Below are positions 1 to 11,893 of a DNA stretch of 64,000 nucleotides, in pieces. Origin of the DNA: Chelydra serpentina (Eukaryota > Chordata > Testudines > Chelydridae). The stretch is taken from assembly GCA_037349315.1 (NCBI GenBank), contig JBAIAC010000055.1, positions 219,265 through 283,264 on the forward strand. The letters are read 5' to 3'. Both the position numbers and the translations under genes were made by a program. Each line of letters opens with the position of its first letter. The first letter of the stretch is position 1. Under the pieces are notes generated by a model, which worked only from the letters and a program-made list of their open reading frames with translations, was not told where the DNA came from and did no database searches.

Positions 1-684
1 GCCTGCAGGAGTCTCTCCGATAAACCCCAATGTGGGTGGGTCTCGCTCCCCTGTGCGGGGGTTGGAGTGCCAAGGCCATAGGCCTCTGTAAGAGCTTGTT
101 GAAGCACTTTGGCAGGACACTACATCATGTAGCTTAGCCCCTGGGGAGCTGATTACAGGAACCCCTTTCCCTTTAGGGTCTGCTTGCCTGTGGGTTGCTC
201 CTTGTGGGGCACAAAGGACAAAGGGGTTTTGGGGAAAGCAATTGCTGCGTGGCTGCTGTGTGTCTGTAGGTCCTGCTGCAATGAGTTCTCTCTCGGTGGG
301 GAATGGTCTATATGCCGGGCCCCTTTGAATGGCTTGGAATCCTCAAAGGATCGTCTGGCGGTAGGGGCAGAGGCAGGGACTGGATTGCTGGCTCCCTGAG
401 CATCGCTCTCAGAGACTGATAGCAGTTAAAGCTAGCAGGGACCATTAGATCATTTAGTTCTGTTCCTGGCTCTGCAGCTGTCACTCTGTGACCCTGGACA
501 AGCCAGCTCCCCTCCCTGAGCTCACGCAGCGAGGCTCAGCTCACCTATCCCCCACGGGGGGCTGAGGCCTGTTGTTGGCAAAGCGCTTTGAGATGCTTGG
601 GTGAAAGGTGACCAATGCAAAGCAGTGGCTCCCTGTCACTCACGGGTCTGGCCTCGTTCCCACCTGTCTCCCTCCCTGCCCCAG
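1..684 (+). other. UBAP2L: UBAP2L intron (left edge of window)
   Basis: This is intronic sequence upstream of the first UBAP2L exon in view, whose acceptor is the CAG ending at 684. Positions about 382-455 are nearly repeated at 1932-2008. Around 465-600 lies a decayed MIR-like stretch, with a phrase of the type 'ctctgtgaccctggacaag' and a downstream 'aagcgctttgagatgc'. No exon was recognised here. Confidence 0.6.
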
Positions 685-3600
685 GTGACCTCACGAAGTT
701 CGGCCGAGGCGATGCCTCCTCCCCTGCTCCAGCAACAACTCTGGCGCAGCCTCAGCAGAGCCAGACGCAGACGCACCATACCACGCAGCAGACGTTCCTG
801 AACCCGGCTCTGCCTCCTGGCTACAGTTACACCAGTCTGCCATACTACACAGGGGTACCAGGGCTCCCCAGCACCTTCCAGTATGGGCCCGCCGTGTTCC
901 CTGTGAGTGCGCCCCCCTTTCCACACCTCATGGGGGGGCAGGGCAGAGATGCCTGGCTGGCCCTGTGCTCACCATCCTGGCCCCTTCCTTTCTCTAGGTC
1001 GCTCCTACCTCTTCCAAGCAGCACGGTGTGAATGTCAGCGTCAACGCATCAGCAACCCCTTTCCAGCAGCCCAGCGGCTATGGCTCTCATGGATACAGCA
1101 CTGGTAAGAGACTCTCGGTGGGCAGTCAGTCGGTACGTCTGTAACGTGGAGGGTTGTCGGGGTCACAGGAGAGGAAATTGTCCTGGGCTGGAACAAACGA
1201 GTCCACTGAGCCCTGCCTGCGCTGGGCTGCTGGACCGTCGTGGACGACGCCTTTCGGCATTGGTGCTGCTGCAGTCTGGACAAACGCCACTTTCAGTCCC
1301 AGGCCGGGAGATCCATCAAAAATCATCCTTGTGTCGGACTGTACCAAACATTCCTGGGACTGACTTCAAGAGCCCTGGGGCTAGAGTGGCCTTTACACCT
1401 CATGGGGAGGGCACCTGCTGGCTAATTAGAAGCAGTGCTGTGGAGTCCTGGGTTGAGGGGTGACTTGTCCGTGAAGATGCTGGGATGTCCTCTCTGTTTA
1501 TGTACAGACACCTTGTTCTTGGTGGATTGCCCGCTGGTGGGTGAGAAGAGAAACTCTGCCCAGAGAAGAGTAAGGGCCCAGAGTGCTTCCTGGGAATGAC
1601 TTATAAGATGTTCACGTGCGGCTCTAGAGGGGTGGCCAGGACCCCTGGCCCTGTGAGTCAAGCTTAGGTGAATTCTGCTTGCTCTCCCGATTGTCTGTGA
1701 TCTCTAGCCTGGAGGGCAGACAGAGTGCACCCCTTCGGAGCGTTTGCAGGATTCAGCCACCAGCTGAGTGGCATGGCTGATGTTTCTCTTTCCCATCTCC
1801 CGCAGCATTGAGAATGGACTCGAGGGGAGACAATAGCTCTGATGCACCCTTGTGTAGCGGCCCAGCCTATCCCTGAGTTCATTTGTATGGGGTGCACGGA
1901 GCACTGCACACCCTTCCGGAGAGTCACGCACTGGATTGCTGGCTCCCTGAGCATCGCTCTCGTAGACTGACAGCGTTTTAAAGCTAGCAGGGACCATTCG
2001 ACCATTTAGTCTGATCTGCGTGTCACAGGCCTGAGAATTTCACCCACATACCCCTGTCGTGAGTCCAATAACTTGTGTTTGGCTAAAGCGCATAATCCTG
2101 AAAGGCAGCCAGGCTTAGTCTGCAGACATCAGGAGATGGACAATCCACCCCTTCCCAATGGTTAATCACCCGCACTGAGAAACACTAAATGACATTTGTC
2201 TGGCTTCAGCTTCCAGCCATTGGTTCTTGTTCTGCTGCCTCCGCTAAATGGAAGAGCCCGTCACTACTTGGGATTTTCTCCCTGTGTAGGTCCATACACG
2301 CTGGCAAGTCCCTCCTTGATCTTTTGGATGAACTGAACAGATCAAACTCTTTGAGTCTCTCGCTGAGGGCGTTTTCTTCAGCCCTCAAATCATTGTGGGT
2401 CTCTGCATCTTCTCCATGTTTTCAGCTTCCTTTTGAAACATGCACCCGAGAACTGGACATGCTATTCCAGCATCGAGCTCGTCAGTGAAGTATAGAGGTG
2501 AAATCGCCTCCTTTCTCCTTACGTCCGAGGATGGCATCTGCCCTTTTTGCCACAGCATCACACTGGGTGCTCATGTTCAGTTACTTGTCTGCTATCAGTC
2601 ACTACCTCTGAGAGACAGCCCCCGTTCTGTAAGGAATTACTTGTTCCTAGATGTATAATTTTCTATTCAAACCCGCTTTGTTTGAATGGCCCAGCTTACC
2701 AGACAATCCGGATTGCACTGTATGACTGCCCTGTCCTCATTGTTTATCACTCTGCCAGTCTCTATTTCATCGTCGATGACTTTATATTTGTTTCTAGATC
2801 ACTGGTGAAAATGTTGAACAGGGTCCGACTTAGTTCCAATCCCATAGAAACACTCCCATTGGCAACTACTGTTTGAGATGTCAGCCAGTTCTTAATCCAT
2901 TTAACGTGTCCTCCACTGGTATTGTAAAGTGCAAGTTTTTCCATAAGAAAGTTGTGGGGCACTAAGTCAAATACCTTCCCAAAGTAGATGACATCTGTGC
3001 ATTTACCTTTATCACCCAAACTTGTAATCTCAAGGAAGCAAGGCTTGTTTGACAAGACCTATTTTCTGTAAAACCATGTTGACTGGCATTAATTATATTC
3101 CTGTCCTTTAATTCTTTTTCTCAACCAAATCCCGTATCAGCTTTTCCATTATTTTGTCTGCGATTGATGTCAGGGTGTCTGGCCTGTAGTTACCCAGGTC
3201 ATCCTGCTTGCCTTTTCTTTTTGTAATGTGGGCACAATATGAGCATTCTTCCAGTCGTCCGGAATGTCTCTAAGGTTTCTGCACGCGTGTTGACAGGCTG
3301 GGCTTTGTCTGACACCAGACAGTGTGTGCTGTCTCCGCTGGGCTTTGACAAAGGGCAGGTGTGTCTACTGTTGTGCACAGCATCAGGGTGAGCAGGCCCA
3401 GCTGGTCTGTCGCCCCCATCCTGACCTGTAAATCAGAGTCACTGTTGATGCTGTGCTGGCCCGGTGAGTCTGCCGACCCTGCCCTGGCCTTTCCAGCCTC
3501 TCCTTGGTGCACTGGAGGTGGGAAATGCACAGGCCACTCTTCTTACTGCCAAGGTCAGAGCTTAGGGCCAGGTGACTTCTCAGCAGCCTGGAACCTAGAT

Positions 3601-6600
3601 CCATTTCTGCCCCTAGGCTGCTCTTAGTTGGCAGCCCACTGTCCTCTCTCTTCCCCCAAGACCCTGAGCGACAGCACCTGTTGCTCTGTGATGCCAAAGT
3701 CTGGACCTGGCATGTAGTTTGCTGGGAAGCTGCTAGCTGAAGTGAAATCTCAGCCTGTGCGTGTCTCGGCTCTCAGTCCCCACGAACGTTGCCTACAAAT
3801 CAAGGGCTTTAGCTCGCCCTGGGCCCGGGTGTGTGTTAGACTCGCCCCGCTCCTAATGAGTGTGATGTGTTAAGGGGCTACCCTGCACCTCCGTGCCTCG
3901 TAGGGGTGGGAACGTGGTCTTGTCTAGCTGCTTCACCCCTGCTGCCCCAGAATGCCATGGCCACAGCCCTCTTGCGCTCAGCCCCCGTCCTTGGTTGCGA
4001 AGCCCTGGCTAGCTCAGGAGGCGGGGAAATGTTCCGTCCCCTTTGTTGCGGCAGCCAGGATATCCTGGAAATGTTGGGCTAGCAGCGACTTCAGGAGGTA
4101 ACCAAGTCCTGCCCCCTGCACTGAGGCAGGGCCAGGTAAACCTAGACCAGCCCTGGCTGGTGTTTGTCCAACCTGGTCCTAAACCTCCTCCCTCGGACGC
4201 CTATGCTGGAGTTTAACTCCCCTGAGAGCTAGGAAGTTTTTCCTGCTATCTCACCTGGATCTGCCTTCCTGCAGATTGAGCCGTTCCTTCTTATCCTACC
4301 TCCCGGGGCCGTGGAGAGCAACTGATCATTAATGAAAATATTGTCTAGTATCTGTCCCAGGCCTGTCCCCTCCCAATCTGACAGCAAACGGCTGATAACT
4401 CCTCTTTGAGTTCAGTCTTCCAACCAGTTCTGCACCCACCTTATAATAATTTTATCCAGACCACATTTCTCGTTGGAGACCCAAAGAAACTGCTTTGGCA
4501 GCTAATTGTTCTGTTCTGGGAGCCAAGAACTGCCTGTCACCCTTGCCTGATTGTCTCCTCCTTGACGGATCTTCCCAGAACCAGACTGGCGTCCACTCCA
4601 GCCAGGATCCTCGCAGCAGGAGTTCTTCCTCTTGTCTGAACGGCTCTACTAATTCTGCAGAGCCAGCTCCCCCCAGAACAAGGGGCTCTGTGCCCTCTGG
4701 GCTGTTCCTTGTGCCAGCATTAGCAAGGTGCGAAACGGCTCCGCGCAGGAGTGCCTGGATGTGTTCTGAATGCCGCGAGGCTGCCTGGCGACAGTGTAAG
4801 CGCTGAGGGCATGCCCCTGCGGAGCGTTCAGCAGTCTTGGGAGCACACAGTCCAGGGAGAGCCCACCAGTGGGACCCCTGGAGATGAGGAAATGGCAGCT
4901 GTTAGAAACGGGTGGCTGCGGATGGCCAAGGTCAAAGCCCCTCTGGGGTCCGTGGTCTGGAAGGACAGAGCTGTCGTGCCCTTCGTAGGAGCCCCGGCAA
5001 CTCTCATAAAGCAGAGGATTTCTTCTGGTATAATCAGGTTGAGGCAGGGGGTGGGAGTGGGGCGGATGTCTGAGGCCAGGGCAGTCAAGCTGGTCATGTG
5101 ACCGATTCTCCACTCGCCTGAGAAGGGGCTTCCTCCTGCCAGGCGGGGGCTCTCTTCAAACCCCACCTGGAGGGGGGTGACTCCAGCGGCTGCATCCAGT
5201 GCTGTGGCTCCTTCCTGCCCACCCCTGGTTCCCCTGGTAACCCCAGGATGCCCACCCCCTGCCCTGCCTGCTGACGGAGCTCCTGCCTGACGCTGCCTTT
5301 TGGATTCCTCCCTCCACAGGTGTGTCAGTGACATCCAGTAACACGGGAGTGCCAGACATCTCGGGCTCAGTCTACTCCAAGACCCAGGTTGGTACCTCAT
5401 CCATGGTCTCTGGGCAGATCCTAGGTGGGGGTGGGCGCTCCAGAGGGACGTGCCAGGCGTTGTGGGGACTACAGGCCTGTCTGGGTGTCTTCACTGCCTC
5501 TCGGTCCAGTCAGACACTCGCCCTAGCGTGGCTCGAGCTAGTGCACCGTAAACCGCTGTGGCCACGGCTGTGCTGCTGTTTGTAGCATGCTACCTGGGCT
5601 GAGACACACACTCCCAGCTGCAGTGTGGACATGCCCACTACTGCAGGGCGCTCTCTCCCCGCAGAGGAGATCCGCCAGGCGGGATGGGAGAGCAGCAGGA
5701 GAGGTGGTTTTGGGGCTGGAAAACGTCTCCCCTCTGAAGCTGCAGGGTGAAAGAGCCCTCGGCCGGCACCTGCCCACGCCACGTGTAGCCACTGGTGCTG
5801 GGGAGACACGGGCGTTTGCTAGCGTGGCTCTCCCCGCGCCCCTCACCCCCCATGGTGTCTCCTCGGCAGCAGTCCTTCGAGAAGCAGGGATTTCACACTG
5901 GAACCCCGGCAGCCTCCTTCAACTTGCCTTCAGCACTAGGCAGTGGTGGCCCCCTCAACCCCGCGACGGCCGCAGCGTACCCACCAGCGCCGTTCATGCA
6001 CATCCTCACCCCGCATCAGCAGCCCCACTCGCAGATCCTCCACCACCATCTGCAGCAGGACGGCCAGGTAAGCAGCCCCCCAGCCCCCTGCCGGGTTATT
6101 TCCTAGGGCTCTCTTGCTCCCCTGGCCCCCCTTCCCTTCTCATGCCCCACAGCGGACACATGCAGACACGCGGTGACATGACACGCTCGTTCACGCCCGC
6201 ACATACACACACGGCCTGTGAGAGGAAGAGCTGAGGAAGGCCCGGGGTGCACTCAGTTGGGGGGTACTCAGCGCCACCCCATTGCTGCTGGGCCGTACCA
6301 GGTACGTTCAGCCATTGCCCCTCCCCCCGGGAACATACCTGGTACGTCCTGACCTCCCCGTTCCCTGGAATGGCGGCTCCGCAGGCCAGCAGTGGAGGGG
6401 TTAATTGCCACCCCCACGATCCCGCCGTAGCTGTCAGGTCTAACCGTGGATTTCTATTGTCATAGTTTGTCCCTTTATTTTACATATCCTGGTACTGCAA
6501 CAGCTTCCATATTTGCAGATGATACTGTGCTGCCAACGCCAGCAGGAGGACCAGGTAATGAACCTCTCGGAATGATACTGCCTTGCCCCCTCCCCACCCC

Positions 6601-7346
6601 CGCCCCCTAGGCCCCTCAGCCCCCCCACTAGCCCTTCAGCCGCTCCCGAACCCCCCATGGCCACACCACCCTGCCAGGCGAGGAGGGAGGCCCCCAGTCA
6701 GTAAGTGCGCGCACACACTCACACCCGCGACACAGACACACACGCCCGTGCTCACACCTGCCCACCCCCACCCCCCAGTTCCCTGGCGGAGCCCTCCAGC
6801 TGCGGCTGCCTGGTGGTGTTGGAAGCATTCCTGGTCTGGAGGAAGATGCGCCGAGTGGCTCATGGGGAAGGGGGAGGTGGGGGGGGGGTCCCAGCTGGGT
6901 CGGGGGCTATGTGCCGGTGTCAGCCTGCTGAAAGGCAGGGCTGTGAGAGCCGCTGGGCTGGGGGCGCGGTGCGGGCGGCTGGGCTAGAGCAGCGCCGGGG
7001 CGGAGGGCTGCAGCGGGTTGGCACCATCGCTGCTTTGTGCCGCACAGAGCGACGCTGTGGCCTGGCTTGGTGAGCAGCTCACCTGGAACTGGTCTCTTAG
7101 GTCTGCAGCTTGTGCCGGACTCCTGGGTTTGAGGGCAAGGCATGTCCTGGCATGTGTTGCGCAGAGCAGGCCGGGCTCAGGACCCCGGCGATTCCTAGGG
7201 CTTCCCGCTCCCCCCCAGTAACCCTCTGCTTCCCCTCCAACCCCCCTCAGAGCGGCACCGGACAGCGCAGCCAGGGCAGCTCCATCCCCCAGAAATCCCA
7301 GGCCAACAAGTCCACCTACAACAGCTACAACTGGGGCGCCAACTGA
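685..7346 (+). CDS. UBAP2L: UBAP2L, C-terminal part (five exons, 5' incomplete)
   Basis: Ubiquitin-associated protein 2-like is a cytoplasmic RNA-binding protein that partners G3BP and helps build stress granules; its UBA domain is N-terminal and outside the window. The exons read are 685-902, 998-1103, 5320-5397, 5870-6067 and 7251-7346, with stop TGA at 7344-7346. All have GT-AG borders and the phases agree, giving 231 codons before the stop. The translation is close to the human C terminus as recalled: GDLTKFGRGD, then TQQTFLNPALPPGYSYTSLP, then YYTGVPGLPSTFQYGPAVFP, then SFEKQGFHTGTPAASFNLP, ending SYNWGAN. This part is Gln/Ser/Thr/Pro-rich and low-complexity, as expected of a granule-forming tail. 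Intron 2 is about 4.2 kb and carries an antisense CR1. A candidate alternative last exon lies at 6466-6554. Confidence 0.95.
1985..3290 (-). mobile_element. CR1-type LINE fragment, antisense, decayed
   Basis: On the minus strand a degraded reverse transcriptase is readable at 2762-3055. It includes a block of the type 'DVIYFGKVFDLVPHNFL', then 'WIKNWL', then 'LFNIF', matching the CR1/LINE RT layout of 'FSKAFDxVxHxxL', 'WIxNWL' and 'LFNIxxxDL'. The + strand reads like the reverse complement of the CR1 3' part common in turtle and crocodilian genomes, for example 'ccagccattggttcttgtt' near 2215 and 'ttacccaggtcatcctgctt' near 3190. It sits in UBAP2L intron 2, where gene-antisense LINEs are usual. 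It is inactive: there are several stops and frame breaks. The left border, near 1985-2010, is approximate. Confidence 0.85.
6466..6554 (+). CDS. UBAP2L: Candidate alternative terminal exon of UBAP2L
   Basis: This is an AT-rich island in very GC-rich sequence, between the exon ending at 6067 and the last exon at 7251. It has an acceptor (a pyrimidine-rich tract ending CATAG at 6465, with a branch-point-like TCTAAC near 6440) and a donor (CCAG then GTAATG after 6554). Joined in phase after ...QQDGQ it reads FVPLFYISWYCNSFHICR and then TGA at 6520-6522. Including it would replace the last 31 residues with an 18-residue hydrophobic, cysteine-containing tail. As a cassette exon its stop would lie 33 nt before the next junction. 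The composition contrast and the intact splice sites argue that it is under selection; use in transcripts is inference. Confidence 0.5.
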
Positions 7347-8160
7347 GGCTGCAGCGGCCCTGCGCACCTCGCCACTCGCTTCTGGCCGAGAAACGTACCG
7401 AAAACGACGACAAAGGAACCCGGGGAGGAGAGAGCGCCCCCTATCCCCCGGCACAGCGCCAGCAGCCCCCGGGGCAGGCCGGCCACTTGGCTCTGCATTG
7501 TGTCTGTTTTCAGCCACCTTTCCTGTTGTATGTAATATAGAATTTGTATTTTCTCTCTCTCTTTCTCTCTCTCTGCATTCAGACTCTGAACCGTTTGCCG
7601 TAGGGGCCTTTTTTGGTTTTTACTCCTTTCTCTCCCCCTTTTCTCCCCCATCCTGTTGCCCCCTGACCCCGGTGGACCCAAAGGAGTGGAAAGCTGCAAG
7701 CCCACCTACAGCAAACCCCCTTTAATATTAGGAATAAGAGCAGTAATTGATATGAGCAGCATTGTCCGATGAATTAGTTGAAGTGTTTTTTTGTACTGTG
7801 TTCTAAATTTAATGGATAAATGTGTCTTGTATATAAAAACGAAAACCCCACGCCGTCCTGGAGTCCTCATTTCCTCAGTACACTCCACAGCTCCCGCAAG
7901 CCCAGGAGGGTACGTGGAGGGAAACCCCACTTTATTTTAAGTTCTCCATCTGCCCCCTTCCCCCACAGTGAGCCCCAGGCCAAGCCCGGCCCCTCCCCCC
8001 TTGCACGCTGTAAGTATATTCTGCTTTTGGGTTTTTTTGGTCTTTTTTTTTTTTTTCTATGCAGTCCAGATCTTGTATTTTTCAGTTGGAACTGGTCACT
8101 TCAAATGAAGCCCCCGCGCGGGTTATTTACTAAAAGAGAATAAAGATCACAAAGTGGCGT
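7347..8160 (+). other. UBAP2L: UBAP2L 3' untranslated region
   Basis: It runs from the stop codon to just past the poly(A) signal. It holds a CT-rich run at 7553-7574, long T runs at 8030-8057 and AT-rich blocks unlike the surrounding GC-rich DNA, which suggests conservation. Confidence 0.8.
8139..8144 (+). terminator. UBAP2L: Poly(A) signal of UBAP2L
   Basis: AATAAA in the context aaaagagAATAAAgatcac, followed by a GT-rich, T-rich stretch (gtggcgtgtgtatttttt) that suits a downstream element. Cleavage is expected near 8155-8165. Confidence 0.85.
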
Positions 8161-8164
8161 GTGT

Positions 8165-11100
8165 ATTTTTTAATACCTACCTTCTGAGCCTGGGTCAGGA
8201 TTTTTGGCCCTGGGCCCTGGAGCGGGAAAGCGGCAGGCTGGGCCTTGTCCACGGTACTGATGGGTAGTGGAGGAGGCCAGGCCCGCTCTAGCTCTGGGCC
8301 TGCAGGGCCCCCCCCCTTTTTGTTTACACCTGTTTCAACAGCTGCTGGGCCTCCCCTATGTGGTCCCCAGGCCCCTGCCCTTTCCAGGGCCCTCACCTTG
8401 GTGGGCCCAGGTGCAGGCATGTCCCGCCTAAGGCGAAGCGGTCACGGGCTGCAGGCGGTGATCTCATCCAGAGCTCTTTGTTTAGTCCCCACCCCGAGGC
8501 TGCCTGTCTCCTGTATGCCACTGCCAGGTGGGCAGGCCTGAGCCCTCCCTGCCCCCTCTGAGGCTGTGCCAGAGACCCCCAGGGCCTTTCCCCCTCTCTG
8601 CTTCCTGCAGGGGCTGGTGCAGGAGTCTCTCCTGGGCAGAGGCTGCCCCCCAGTGGTGACTAATAGCCTAGCTACTACTGACTTCCCTGCCTGGGGAGGA
8701 TGGGGCTGGCTTTACAGACCCCACACTGAAATCCCAGTCTGGCTGGCTACTGTGCTGCAGAGCTCACCCCTGGCCTGGGCTTCAACGTGCTGGGAGGGTC
8801 TCAGCGGCACGGACCCAGCTGCCCAGGCCCTCCTAGCCCCCCCTCCCCAGTCCCAGCCTCGCCCCAGATCATGGGTCCTCCCCCTCATTTTATTGCCACG
8901 GGTCCTGCCTCGCCGCCACCAGTTCTCCTCTCTGCCGTGGAGGCAGTAGGGGCTGGTGGGTTGTAGCCCCCCTGGAGGAACTGGCTCAGGGTTGGTACAT
9001 TGAACAGGCAATGGGTTGATCACACCTTGGTTCATAATGAAACCGACTCGAGACCGGATGGCTGACAGCAGCCAGGTTTTTTGCTCATCAGTCTCGTAGT
9101 GCAGGAAAATGAGTTTGACCCAACACCACTTCCTGGGAGGCCGCTCTGGGCAGCAGGGCTTCGTTCACACCAGCTGGGAGCATTCGTAGGCTGATCTGAC
9201 ACGTTAGAGAACTCTCTCCCCGTCCCACCCATCAGTTCCCGTTCCTTCACTTCTTGCTCTGGCCCTGCCTTCTCTTTGGTCTGGATACTCACGGTCCAGG
9301 TGCTGCTCCAGTCCCCTGCTTGTACCAGGGCAGGTACTTGCGCCTTGGGCAAGCTGTTGGATACCAAAGCTGAGGGATTCGCAGCCCTTTGGGCCCAGGA
9401 ATGGGTAGAAATCCCTACACTCTGTATCTCATCCTGTGCCAGCATGAATAACACACATGCAATCGCTGTGAGCCTGGCAGAGAGTGAGCAACTTGCTGGG
9501 GGCAGGAGCAGCCCCTTCCCCAGCCAGGGCTTTGTGGGGGCTGCGAGTGCCTGACTACAGGGCCCTGCCCCGGGCCAGAGCTGGGTGTGGCGGGGGCTAG
9601 GAACATCTGGGCTGGCCCTTGGTTCCTCAAGGGGTGTAGTGGGGCCCCTCCTTCCTGATCCTTGCACAGCAGCAGGATCCTGTAGGTTCAAAGCTGCGCC
9701 CCAGGGGCCGGTTAACCCTCAATAGGGCTCTCTGGGCCACAGGTTAATGGGGGTGAAGAGCAGTGCTCGGGGCAGCTGGTCCTGCAGCAGCAGGACCGTG
9801 CAATGGGAGGCGGGGGGCAGACAGGGAGGGAGGGGGGAGCTGTGGCCTTGACACCTCACTGTCAGACAGCTCCTGTACCCCAGCTCGCCCGCACCCAGGG
9901 GCTGCAGAGACACCTCCCCACGCAGCAGCCCCGGCTCTGGACCCTGGCCCGTGGCGGGCTCTGGCAAGAAGGGAAGCCGTGGCGGCTTGTCCCCAGGCCT
10001 GGCGGAAGCAGGCGGGCAGGAAGTCCCCCCTGCACTGTGCTGAGCTGCCCGCAGCGAGCTGGGGGGGGGGCCCTGCCTGTCTAACCCAGCCCCCCCACGT
10101 GCACCGCAACGGACGAGCAAGAGCATCTTCCGGCTCCGGGCCGCCTGGCGGTGCCCCAGTGGGGGAGGGCACAGCACCGGCTGACGGCACCCCCGGGGCT
10201 GGGGCTCTTCTGCAGGGTAAGGCCAGGTCAGACCCGCTGGGGGTGGGGGGCAGAGACTGACAGAGACCCCCCGCCCCTGCTGCCGGCGGTATTGGGGGGT
10301 GGGCAGATCCCGTGTGCCACTTGGTGCCTTCCCCGTTGGCGGGTTTATCGAGTGTACCCTGGGCAGCTGCTCAGGCGGTTGGGGGAGGGGGCCGGGGGGA
10401 GGTTACCTGGCTCCTCGGCGGTGTGTTCTGGGGGGGCGGCGGAAGGCCAAAGCTGTGTCCGCTCTGCCCCCTGTAATCACAGGCCCTAGGGCTGCTGAGC
10501 TGGGAGCCGCATGGCAGGACAGCAGCTCTGACCCTGCCCTGCCCCAGCACCGGGGCGAGGGGCGGCGCTGCCCGTGGCGCGACGGGGAGGGGGCGGCTGG
10601 TGGTGAACCCCAAAGTGCAGCATCCTGGTGACTTGTGATGGAAGGTGCCTGGCCTTTCTCTGGACCCGTGTCCTGGCCAAATGCCCACTTGGGCGGCTCC
10701 CCTCCCCATCCCTTGGTTCCCCAGCAGGCAGGTGGGTGCATGATCCCTGCCCTCAACAGCTGGCTTCAACCGGCCCATTTAAGACCCGTTTCCCGGCTCG
10801 CCATCGGCCAGTTCAGCCCAAACCTCCGGCTCTCACTGCTTCCCGAGAGGAGCAAGGAACAAACTACGCTCAGCTTCTGCCCTCTGCAGACAGCCGGCCA
10901 GGTCCAGCACCCCGGGTGAACGCAGACAGGCCACTTCCACTTGGGGTCCCATGTGCGGGTAGAAAGCTGCAGGGTCTGAGCCACCGGTGCCCATCGGGAT
11001 GTGGGCTCTGGGTGACTGGTGCCCGTCAGGCCATGGGGGTCCAGGCCGCAAACTTGCAGCAGAATAAAATCCCTGGGTTATTTTTATTTTTTTTATCTCA

Positions 11101-11870
11101 TTACATATCTGCTGCTTCTGTTTGTTTGTTTTTTTGCAAAACTTTGTTTCCCCTTTAACCAAACCTGGCTCTGGGTGCTGAACGACCCCCCACCCTCACC
11201 CCCTTCTCCCCGTTATCCAGCTGCCGTGCTGCATCCCAGAGGTGGCTGACTAGTTTGTAAAGTGCTAGAGTCCTGCTCACCCAGCGGTGGGCGCTGCCTG
11301 CCCTCTCCCAGAGCCTCCTCTCTCTCGCGGGCAACCAAATCCCAAAGACTCTGGCGTTTGCTCGGGCCCAGCCCCACCCAGAACATGAGACCGCCAGCGC
11401 CATGCTTGCCCCCGGTCGTGCAGGGGTTAAATGGCTCCCTCCCACGCCAGGGCAGGGTCTGTCTAGATGGCACCTTAAATAACTCGGTGGCTCAAAAGCG
11501 CCCGGTAATGACACATTGGGAGAGCGAGACTGACGGGGGGGAGTGCCCAGGCCAGGCCCTGTCGCAGGGAGACAGAGCAGGATCCAGCAGCTGGAGGGTC
11601 CAGGGAATCAACCCCCCTTTGGCCTCTGCTTCCAACAGGTCCCAGAGGGACGCAGCAGGCCAGGGCCCCCTGCGGTCGGCATCATCCCTCAGTCGCTGCC
11701 CCAGTCCAGGCGGGCGAGGCTGGGAGGCCCCGTCGCTCTGGGAAGAAGCCCAGCGCATGGGGGAGCATCGCCCCGGGACGGACATGCCGGGATTGGCTAG
11801 GGGAGGCTGACGGATCCAGCGGGACCAGCTACGAGGGATCCCCGAGCCGCCCCGTGGGACACGGCCCTGT
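8165..11870. other. Intergenic region without a supported gene
   Basis: Between the UBAP2L poly(A) site and the interleukin-16-like gene I see no exon series and no familiar protein on either strand. Open frames here (for example minus strand 9032-9691) are uninterrupted mainly because GC-rich DNA lacks stops. About 9700-10620 is GC-rich with several CpGs. About 11060-11155 is a short AT-rich island with an AATAAA near 11064; it could be an old retroposed or 3' UTR fragment. Confidence 0.5.
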
Positions 11871-11893
11871 AGCTCCCTCACCCGCTGCTGGGA

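Noticed and set aside
2762..3055. Reverse-transcriptase-like minus-strand frame as a host gene
   Set aside because: It is a decayed CR1 LINE fragment in an intron.
9032..9691. 219-codon minus-strand frame between UBAP2L and the IL-16-like gene
   Set aside because: Composition is ordinary, no domain is recognised, and no supporting splice or poly(A) context was seen.
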